Shown here: positions 8,118 to 13,178 of the stretch, in pieces
How positions within the stretch are numbered: the stretch's first letter is position 1
Layout of the letters: each line of letters begins with the position of its first letter
From: a bacterium
GTDB lineage: Bacteria; Omnitrophota; Gorgyraeia; Gygaellales; UBA12090
Direction: 5' to 3'
Length of the DNA stretch: 13,178 nucleotides
Assembly: GCA_004299495.1 (NCBI GenBank)
Contig: SCPY01000218.1
Coordinates: 1 to 13,178, forward strand
The notes under the pieces: model-generated
What the model saw: the letters and a program-made list of their open reading frames with translations, nothing else
The model's database searches: none
Told to the model about the DNA's origin: nothing
Program-made: the position numbers and the translations under genes

Positions 8118-8146
8118 AGTATAACACTGTTATACAAGTATTACAA
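8118..8146 (-). promoter_or_regulatory. Promoter of the toxin-antitoxin operon
   Basis: On the minus strand, -35 TTGTAA (8141-8146) and -10 TATACT (8118-8123) are separated by exactly 17 bases. Transcription would start near 8111, giving a leader of about 20 bases that contains the antitoxin ribosome site. Confidence 0.7.
8119..8135. promoter_or_regulatory. Palindromic operator for the antitoxin
   Basis: GTATAACAGTGTTATAC (minus strand) is a perfect 8-base inverted repeat around one central base. It covers most of the -10 hexamer and part of the spacer of the toxin-antitoxin promoter. An outer inverted pair, TGTAATA at 8108-8114 and TATTACA at 8139-8145, is centred within half a base of the same axis and may extend the site. 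Binding here would block RNA polymerase, the usual autoregulation of such modules. Confidence 0.75.
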
Positions 8147-8213
8147 GAGAAATTTTTTACCTATCGCTCGTAAAACATAAGCAAAGCCTTTAACCTTCCT
8201 TTTTAGTAACAGC

Positions 8214-9464
8214 TCACCGCTCCACTATCACCGCCGCGCCCTGGCCGCCTCCGACGCAAAGCGAGGCCAGGCCGAGATGAAGATTCCTGCGCTGCATTTC
8301 TTTAAGCAGGGTTAGAATCAACCGGTTTCCGGTAACCCCTACCGGGTGACCCAAAGCAATGGCTCCTCCGTTAACATTGAGAATATCTCTATTCAGTTTG
8401 CCTACGCCGGTGCTCTCTAGTTGCCTTTCGCAGGCAATCACCTGCGCGGCAAATGCCTCGTTAATTTCTATAAGCTCTATATCACTTAATTTTAGATTTG
8501 CTTTAGCCAGAACCTCCGGTATTGCAAAGGCCGGTCCGATTCCCATTTTGCTTGGCTCAACGCCGCAATAGTCATATGCGCGGATATAACCCAGAGGCTT
8601 AAAGCCTAATTCCCGCGCCTTTTCTTCTTTCATTACCAGCAGGGCGCAAGCTCCGTCGGTAACCTGACAGGCATTGCCTACGGTGACAGTTCCGCTGTAA
8701 CGGTCAAAGTAGGGCTTTAGCTTGGCCAGATCATCAAGACTAATATTCTGGCGCACGCCATTGTCATCCTGAAGCGCCTTTTCATATTTTGGCGGCACTA
8801 ATACCGGCACAACTTCTTCCTTTAACCTCTCCCGCGCCGCAAAGGCGCGCTGGTGGCTGGTGAGGGCAAATTCATCCTGTTCTTTTCGGCTGATACCATA
8901 TTCTTTAGCCAACACTTCCGCGGTTTGTCCCATATTCAGGCCGCAGACCGGGTCGGTCAGGCCCAACTGCAGGCCAATCACCGGTTTTAACAGGGAGCTT
9001 GGCTTAAGCAATTCCCAGAACAGGGAAATTTTCTCTAAGGGGTTCCTGGCCTTAGAAAGTTTCAAAAAAAGCTTGGCGGTTTTAGGAGGATAAAACATCG
9101 GGATGTTAGACATCGACTCCGCCCCGCCGGCAATAACAATCTCATCCAGCCCGGCATTTATCTTTTCTATAGCGGAAGTAACCGACTCGAATCCTGAGGC
9201 GCAATTTCGGGAAACTGTATAGGCGCGCTTTTCCTTAGGAATTCCGGCCATAAGTGAAATTACCCGGGCGATATTGGCCGCGTCAATGGCTTGAGCTACT
9301 GAACCAAAGATAACCTCGTCAATCTTACCCGGGTCTATAGCGGTGCGCTCTAACAATTCCCTTACAGCCAACCGTCCCAACTCCTGCGCCGAAATGTCCC
9401 CAAAATCCGTCCAGGCCCTTACGAAAGGGGTCCGTATACCGCTAACGATAGCTACTCTTGACAT
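8214..9464 (-). CDS. fadI: Acetyl-CoA acyltransferase (thiolase), FadI-like
   Basis: Cleaves 3-ketoacyl-CoA to acetyl-CoA plus a shortened acyl-CoA, the last step of beta-oxidation. The 416 residues contain nucleophile Cys88 in SRNCASGFES, NEAFAAQ at 335-341, His373 in GHPVG, and general acid Cys403 in CVGGGQGA, so all catalytic residues are present. The length and the extra loop at about 122-175 match the FadI/HADHB branch better than FadA, which is nearer 390 residues; biosynthetic acetoacetyl-CoA thiolase is less likely. An AGGAAAGG site sits 7 bases before the ATG and overlaps the end of the HD-GYP gene, with 4 bases between stop and start. The toxin-antitoxin cassette separates it from its likely partner at 4990-7011. 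Confidence 0.92.
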   Translation of the reverse strand: MSRVAIVSGIRTPFVRAWTDFGDISAQELGRLAVRELLERTAIDPGKIDEVIFGSVAQAIDAANIARVISLMAGIPKEKRAYTVSRNCASGFESVTSAIEKINAGLDEIVIAGGAESMSNIPMFYPPKTAKLFLKLSKARNPLEKISLFWELLKPSSLLKPVIGLQLGLTDPVCGLNMGQTAEVLAKEYGISRKEQDEFALTSHQRAFAARERLKEEVVPVLVPPKYEKALQDDNGVRQNISLDDLAKLKPYFDRYSGTVTVGNACQVTDGACALLVMKEEKARELGFKPLGYIRAYDYCGVEPSKMGIGPAFAIPEVLAKANLKLSDIELIEINEAFAAQVIACERQLESTGVGKLNRDILNVNGGAIALGHPVGVTGNRLILTLLKEMQRRNLHLGLASLCVGGGQGAAVIVER

Positions 9465-9468
9465 AATT

Positions 9469-10833
9469 TTACCTTTCCTGCTCCTCTAGAAGCTCTAAGA
9501 ACGCATCCGCCACCTTGGGGTTAAATTGAGTACCGATGTTTTTCTTAAGCTCAGCCACTGCCTCCTCCTTGCCAAGCGCCTTGCGGTATGCCCGGTGAGA
9601 GGTCATCGCATCGTAGGCATCGGCTGCTGAGACAATTGCCGCAAAGATATTAATGTTATGCGCGCTCAACTTATCCGGATATCCGCTTGCGTCATGGCGT
9701 TCGTGATGGCTCCTGACCACCGCTAACATCTCTTTGTTTATCCTCAGAGGTTTTAAGATTTCCTCTCCGGTAACGGGGTGAGCGCGGATCAAATCCATTT
9801 CCTCATCGCTTAACTTTTCCTTCTTATTCAAGATGTTATCGCTGATTCCTAATTTTCCGATATCGTGTATAGAGGCAATCTCTCTTAATAGCATTATTTT
9901 TTCATCGGGAAACCCCATCTTGAGGGCTATCCTCGCGGCATAATCCGCCACCCTCTCGGAGTGGCCTTTAGTATAGGCGTCTTTGGCTTCTATCGCCCGC
10001 ACCAAAGATTCTACCACCCGATAAAAATAATCAAGAGACTTTTGCCGAGATTCAGCCAGGCCCTTTGCCATCTGATTGAAAGACTTAGCCAGTTCGCGGA
10101 TTTCATCGCTGCCGCTGGCCTTAACCTCGTAACGGAGATCACCCTTAGCGATGCGGCGCGTTCCCTCCACCAATTCACCTACCGGCCTGGTTATTCTTTT
10201 TGAAATCAACATCCCGAGCGCCAGGGAAACAATAATTCCCGAAAGCAGAATAAATAAAATACGCTTATGCACCTCCCTCTGCGTAAGATAGACCTCATCC
10301 GCGGCAACATCTACTCCCAGTATCGCCACCGGCTCTCCTTCTTCATCGTATATCGGAGCGTAGCCGGATAAAGCCATCCCCCAATCATCAGCAGACAACT
10401 CCTTATCTACCGAGGGGCCGCTAAAGGCCTGCCGCATCTCGGGAAAACCGGAAACGTCATATTTATCTCCAGGATATGAAGTCCTCCATTTGGGCATAGC
10501 TCTTTGCATGGTCGGATTAGGATCAACTATAAACTGCCAAATACCTTTCTGCCCTGTCCGGGCCATTGTATAAATGTATTTAATCCGCGGGTTTGCCTTC
10601 TTAATCTCTTTTAATTTCCCGGAGATTATCCGGAATTCATCGGTATTTATCCCTTCACGATTCAAAGGAACACGCTTAAGCATATCCGCGTCGAGTGCCA
10701 ACGCGCCTGTCTGGGTAATTATCATTAACCTATTCCTAAGTTCATTAAATCTTGAGGCAGACACGTATTCATAAATCAGGAAATTGCTCATTGCCACGGA
10801 AAAAATCATCGCGGCAATTAAAACCAGGGTCAA
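9469..10833 (-). CDS. Membrane sensor with Cache-like, HAMP and HD-GYP domains
   Basis: Expected to hydrolyse cyclic di-GMP in response to an extracytoplasmic signal. Using the TTG start (454 residues): membrane span at about 3-22, an extracytoplasmic Cache-like sensor at 25-188, second span at 191-212, HAMP at about 211-263, HD-GYP at about 270-450. Catalytic motifs are complete: HDIGK at 323-327, His352, HHERHDASGYP at 376-386 and DAMTSHRAYR at 408-417. The TTG at 10833 has no ribosome site and begins almost inside the first span. In the same frame, ATT at 10866 lies directly after the ligase stop and 6 bases after a perfect AGGAGG. It would add 11 residues (NLKFGSFQFR after the initiator) that form a normal basic lead, so the true start is probably 10866. 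The gene sits between the ligase and thiolase genes, tying c-di-GMP turnover to acyl metabolism by position only. Confidence 0.92.
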   Translation of the reverse strand: MTLVLIAAMIFSVAMSNFLIYEYVSASRFNELRNRLMIITQTGALALDADMLKRVPLNREGINTDEFRIISGKLKEIKKANPRIKYIYTMARTGQKGIWQFIVDPNPTMQRAMPKWRTSYPGDKYDVSGFPEMRQAFSGPSVDKELSADDWGMALSGYAPIYDEEGEPVAILGVDVAADEVYLTQREVHKRILFILLSGIIVSLALGMLISKRITRPVGELVEGTRRIAKGDLRYEVKASGSDEIRELAKSFNQMAKGLAESRQKSLDYFYRVVESLVRAIEAKDAYTKGHSERVADYAARIALKMGFPDEKIMLLREIASIHDIGKLGISDNILNKKEKLSDEEMDLIRAHPVTGEEILKPLRINKEMLAVVRSHHERHDASGYPDKLSAHNINIFAAIVSAADAYDAMTSHRAYRKALGKEEAVAELKKNIGTQFNPKVADAFLELLEEQER

Positions 10834-10860
10834 TCTGAATTGGAAACTCCCAAACTTAAG

Positions 10861-10878
10861 GTTAATCTAAGGCCTCCT
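10861..10878 (-). promoter_or_regulatory. AGGAGG ribosome site before an apparent ATT start
   Basis: On the minus strand AGGAGG (the two arginine codons near the ligase C-terminus) is followed by CCTTAG, which contains the ligase stop, and then ATT. The spacing of 6 bases is optimal. The other usable start, TTG at 10833, has nothing comparable within 5-12 bases. This site decides the start of the HD-GYP gene. Confidence 0.55.
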
Positions 10879-12345
10879 GTCCACAAACCGCTTCACTTTA
10901 TTAGAAACCTCCATCTCCACCCGCTCCAACATTTCTTTGCGCGAGAGGACAGCTATATCGTTAGGGGTAACTTCGGTAGCCGAATGGATCTTGTTTTTAA
11001 GCGCCTCTCTTATGGCTTGCGGGTTGGCATCATTTCTTATACTCAAATAAATATACAGCTCGTCAACCTCATAAGGGTCGTTGTCTTTTTTCTTAAGCTC
11101 TACCTGCCATTCCTCAACTCCGGGCTCTCCCTCTAAAATCTCTCCGAAGAGGCTGAAGTTCACCAACGTCCCCTTCACCTTGGAAAGCGTTAAGTTTCTA
11201 ATGTCTGAGGCGCGGCTAATCTCGGAGGATACGCGCGGGACGGTCCTCTTACAATAAGGGCATGGCTCATAGGTAATGCCCCCCTTAACCAAATCCCCGG
11301 TGCGATAGCGAAACACGCAACTTCCCCGGGCATCAATGCTTGTATACACAAGCTCTCCGCCTTCGCCTTCTTTTTTCACCTCTCCCGTTTCGGGATCAAT
11401 CACCTCAAAAATTTCTTTATCCGGATAGGTGTGGTAGCCGCTTGATACTTGCATCTGTGTCGGGCACTCCCCCCAGGCGCATTTTGCTTCGGTAAAGCCG
11501 TAAGTTCCCATCACATACACATCCTTCGCTCCCATACCCTTGAGCAGGCCGGATAATTTTTCCTTAAAACCGGAAGGCACTGCCGAAGCCCCCAAGATTA
11601 TCTTTTTGACAAAGCTAAAATCCTTTCCCGATTCCCCGGCTGAACGCACGATGTGGTAGATATAGCTGGGTACCCCGATAAGCATATTCGGCCTGACCTT
11701 CGCAATTGCCTCAATATTTCCCTGCGTGCCCAGGACCTTTCCTCCTCCGGTAGAAAGCAAGAAGCGATTATGGGCCAGGCCGGCGAAGACGGTCTGCCAA
11801 AAGGCAAGGTGAGGGGCGTAAGGAAAGAGATTTACCGCCCGGTCATCCGGGAGCGTCCCGAACACCTCCAGCAACCTATAACCGGATACGCGCAGATTTT
11901 CAATGTCAAAAGCGGTATATAAAAAAGAAACCGGCTGATTAGCGGTGCCGGTGGTGGCGGTCAGAAAAATCGGACGGTATTCTTTTTCTAAATGCTGTTT
12001 TATATGCTCTTTTCCCTTGAGCGCTTTCAAGAGGGCCAGATAAAGCAATTTGCTTTTCGGCCAATGCCTTCTGATGAGGGCTTCATCCGGCTTTAAGATA
12101 AAATCAAGAAAGGACTGCGAATTATTCCGGGCGGGGAATAGGTCTTCTTTTTTGGTAAAGGGAATAGCCTCAAGGTCTTTAACTGTCCTGACAGAGCGGG
12201 GATTTATTTTGTGGCGCAGGAATAACTTCTGATAATAGGGGCTGAAGGGATAAAGCCGGCGGTTAACAAAATAATGGAGTTTTCTATTCTGGAGCTCTCG
12301 CAGCTCTTTCGCGGACAGGAAACTCAGGTTTTCCCAATTATCCAT
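10867..12345 (-). CDS. PaaK-like AMP-forming acyl-CoA ligase
   Basis: Activates a carboxylic acid to its CoA thioester with ATP, through an acyl-adenylate. The 492 residues show the phosphate-binding loop TATTGTANQP at 129-138, YGFTE at 282-286, YRTGD at 347-351 and a C-terminal KVKRFVDRR with likely catalytic Lys483. This matches the end of phenylacetate-CoA ligases. Cys289, Cys294 and the PCPYC pair Cys362/Cys365 could bind a metal. The family is called phenylacetate-CoA ligase-like, but many members act on other acids. Next to a complete beta-oxidation set the substrate is more likely a fatty or aryl-alkanoic acid (inference). An AAGGGG site lies 10 bases before the ATG. It follows the thioesterase by 37 bases. 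Its stop codon is in frame with the HD-GYP gene and directly precedes that gene's apparent ATT start. Confidence 0.85.
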   Translation of the reverse strand: MDNWENLSFLSAKELRELQNRKLHYFVNRRLYPFSPYYQKLFLRHKINPRSVRTVKDLEAIPFTKKEDLFPARNNSQSFLDFILKPDEALIRRHWPKSKLLYLALLKALKGKEHIKQHLEKEYRPIFLTATTGTANQPVSFLYTAFDIENLRVSGYRLLEVFGTLPDDRAVNLFPYAPHLAFWQTVFAGLAHNRFLLSTGGGKVLGTQGNIEAIAKVRPNMLIGVPSYIYHIVRSAGESGKDFSFVKKIILGASAVPSGFKEKLSGLLKGMGAKDVYVMGTYGFTEAKCAWGECPTQMQVSSGYHTYPDKEIFEVIDPETGEVKKEGEGGELVYTSIDARGSCVFRYRTGDLVKGGITYEPCPYCKRTVPRVSSEISRASDIRNLTLSKVKGTLVNFSLFGEILEGEPGVEEWQVELKKKDNDPYEVDELYIYLSIRNDANPQAIREALKNKIHSATEVTPNDIAVLSRKEMLERVEMEVSNKVKRFVDRRP

Positions 12346-12382
12346 AAAGCGGCAGCCCCTTAGCCAATTTTAGAAAATGCCC

Positions 12383-12850
12383 CTACCGGCAAAGATGCTC
12401 AATACGCTCTTGCCTTCTTTGTTTTATTTCAATATTTTTACGTTTCTCCTGGGGGGTTTTTAGAATCAGCCTGGGGACCTTGGCCGGCTTTCCCTTTTCA
12501 TCCAGGGCCACCATGGTAAGATATGCCGAGCCCACGGCGAAACTTTTTCCCTCTTTGATTTTTTCCGCGCCTATCTCAACCTCTATATCCATAGAGGTCA
12601 CTCCCACATTAAATACCGCGGCCCTTAAGGTCAAAAGGTCTCCCACATTGACCGGATGCTTAAAGTCAATATGGTCCATAGAAGCAACTACCACGTTCAT
12701 CCTGGCGTGCTTGGTGGCCGCGACAAATGCAGCCTCGTCCACTAATTTTAAGATCGTGCCGCCATGCACAGAGCCGTAGTGATTGGCATGCACCGGCATC
12801 ATTACTTCAGATAACACCGCGGCTGATTCCGCTACTGTTTTTTCCCGCAT
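12383..12850 (-). CDS. Hotdog-fold acyl-CoA thioesterase (YciA/BACH type)
   Basis: Hydrolyses acyl-CoA to free acid and CoA. The 155 residues begin with a region typical of the cytosolic hotdog thioesterases: MMPVHANHYG at about 17-26, HGGTILKLVDEAAF at about 29-42 with the active-site Asp38, and a central SMDHIDFKHPVNVGD stretch. The last ~30 residues are unusually basic. An in-frame TGA lies 15 bases before the ATG, so 12850 is the first possible start. There is no Shine-Dalgarno site, and the -10 hexamer ends 6 bases before the ATG, which predicts a leaderless transcript. It is the first gene of the minus-strand operon. It may recycle CoA or relieve acyl-CoA build-up during beta-oxidation; a biosynthetic or membrane-lipid role cannot be excluded. 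Confidence 0.9.
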   Translation of the reverse strand: MREKTVAESAAVLSEVMMPVHANHYGSVHGGTILKLVDEAAFVAATKHARMNVVVASMDHIDFKHPVNVGDLLTLRAAVFNVGVTSMDIEVEIGAEKIKEGKSFAVGSAYLTMVALDEKGKPAKVPRLILKTPQEKRKNIEIKQRRQERIEHLCR

Positions 12851-12856
12851 AGCTAA

Positions 12857-12884
12857 AGTATATCATACTTTTACCCATTGCCAA
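12857..12884 (-). promoter_or_regulatory. Promoter of the thioesterase and probably the whole minus-strand operon
   Basis: Minus strand -35 TTGGCA (12879-12884), 16-base spacer, -10 TATACT (12857-12862). Each hexamer matches consensus at 5 of 6 positions. The predicted +1 is 12850, the A of the thioesterase ATG. Confidence 0.7.
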
Positions 12885-12906
12885 TAAAATAATTCAATGT
12901 TATCAT
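12878..12906 (+). promoter_or_regulatory. Promoter of ispH, sharing its -35 with the divergent promoter
   Basis: Plus strand -35 TTGCCA (12878-12883), 17-base spacer, -10 TATCAT (12901-12906). Each hexamer matches consensus at 5 of 6 positions. The predicted +1 is 12913, the A of the ispH ATG. The -35 overlaps that of the minus-strand promoter in the near-palindrome ATTGCCAAT. Confidence 0.6.
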
Positions 12907-12912
12907 AGGGTT

Positions 12913-13178
12913 ATGAAAATTACGGTTGCCAAAAGCGCGGGGTTCTGTTTCGGGGTAAAAAGGGCGATTGATATTGCCTTGGAAAGCGCCAAACAGCAAA
13001 AAGCTCAAGTGTATATGCTGGGAGATATTGTCCACAATGAGAATGTGGTCAGTCAGATTGAGAAATCGGGCATAAAGAAGACCGCGTATTTGCCTGACTC
13101 CGGCTCGCTTCTGATTCGCGCCCACGGAAGCGCGAAGGAAATTGAAAATAAGGCAAAAGAGCGCGGCTTAAATGTTAT
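12913..13178 (+). CDS. ispH: 4-hydroxy-3-methylbut-2-enyl diphosphate reductase (IspH/LytB), N-terminal part
   Basis: The last enzyme of the MEP pathway, an iron-sulfur reductase making isopentenyl and dimethylallyl diphosphate. The first 88 codons are visible and the frame runs off the right edge. The N-terminus is unmistakable: AGFCFGVKRA with cluster ligand Cys12, GDIVHNENVV with substrate-binding His41, and RAHG with His71. Cys12 and His41 are at the same numbering as in E. coli IspH, which fixes the start at 12913. The third and fourth cluster cysteines lie beyond the window. The only purine-rich string upstream, AGGG, is 2 bases from the ATG, too close for a normal ribosome site. The gene is divergent from the acyl-CoA operon and functionally unrelated to it. 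Confidence 0.95.
   Translation, partial: MKITVAKSAGFCFGVKRAIDIALESAKQQKAQVYMLGDIVHNENVVSQIEKSGIKKTAYLPDSGSLLIRAHGSAKEIENKAKERGLNV

Noticed and set aside
8092..8127. Longer antitoxin form starting at GTG 8127
   Set aside because: That start would lie within the operator and beside the -10 hexamer, upstream of the likely transcription start. ATG 8091 has a strong GGAAGGAG site.
8146..8213. Transcription terminator after the thiolase gene
   Set aside because: Only weak, mismatched inverted repeats were found on the minus strand, with no U-run after a stable stem.
10816..10833. TTG at 10833 as the firm start of the HD-GYP gene
   Set aside because: It is kept as the conventional boundary, but there is no ribosome site and it removes the basic lead before the first membrane span. 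The ATT at 10866 fits better.
12871..13125. An open minus-strand frame opposite ispH
   Set aside because: It lies over the clear IspH N-terminus and the divergent promoter region; its product has no recognisable features.

Overview
The window is a compact bacterial gene block. Almost everything is on the minus strand: twelve genes from the thioesterase that starts at 12850 down to a membrane protein cut by the left edge. One divergent gene, ispH, starts at 12913 on the plus strand and is cut by the right edge. Coding density is high, gene gaps are mostly 4-37 bases, and several genes overlap. No rRNA, tRNA, CRISPR array, transposase, attachment site or origin was seen. There is no gene-free stretch over 300 bases; the longest gaps are 7492-7622 and 8092-8213.

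The organism is a bacterium that uses Shine-Dalgarno sites on most genes, the MEP isoprenoid pathway (ispH), HD-GYP signalling and acyl-CoA beta-oxidation. A DUF3047 protein, a cNMP/patatin protein and a PaaK-like ligase are, from memory, seen together in deltaproteobacteria-like and candidate-phylum genomes such as Omnitrophota. That placement is only a guess.

Reading in the direction of minus-strand transcription: hotdog acyl-CoA thioesterase (12383-12850), PaaK-like acyl-CoA ligase (10867-12345), Cache/HAMP/HD-GYP c-di-GMP phosphodiesterase (9469-10833, perhaps from 10866), FadI-type thiolase (8214-9464), a RelB/RelE-type toxin-antitoxin pair with its own promoter and palindromic operator (7623-8146), a tandem zinc-ribbon protein (7021-7491), FadB/FadJ-type hydratase-dehydrogenase (4990-7011), VLCAD-like acyl-CoA dehydrogenase (3110-4975), a cNMP-binding/P-loop/patatin protein (979-3099), a secreted DUF3047 protein (135-947) and a truncated one-span membrane protein (1-138).

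Together the genes make a nearly complete fatty-acyl degradation locus: release of acyl chains from lipid (patatin), activation (ligase), dehydrogenation, hydration and second oxidation, thiolysis, and acyl-CoA hydrolysis. Two genes carry second-messenger domains: an HD-GYP enzyme and a cyclic-nucleotide-binding-like domain on the lipase. No electron-transfer flavoprotein is in view.

The observations most worth checking are: the divergent thioesterase/ispH promoters, which share one -35 dyad and whose predicted start sites fall exactly on both ATG codons; a likely AUU start codon on the HD-GYP gene behind a perfect AGGAGG; the three-domain lipase; and the toxin-antitoxin cassette seated inside a metabolic operon.
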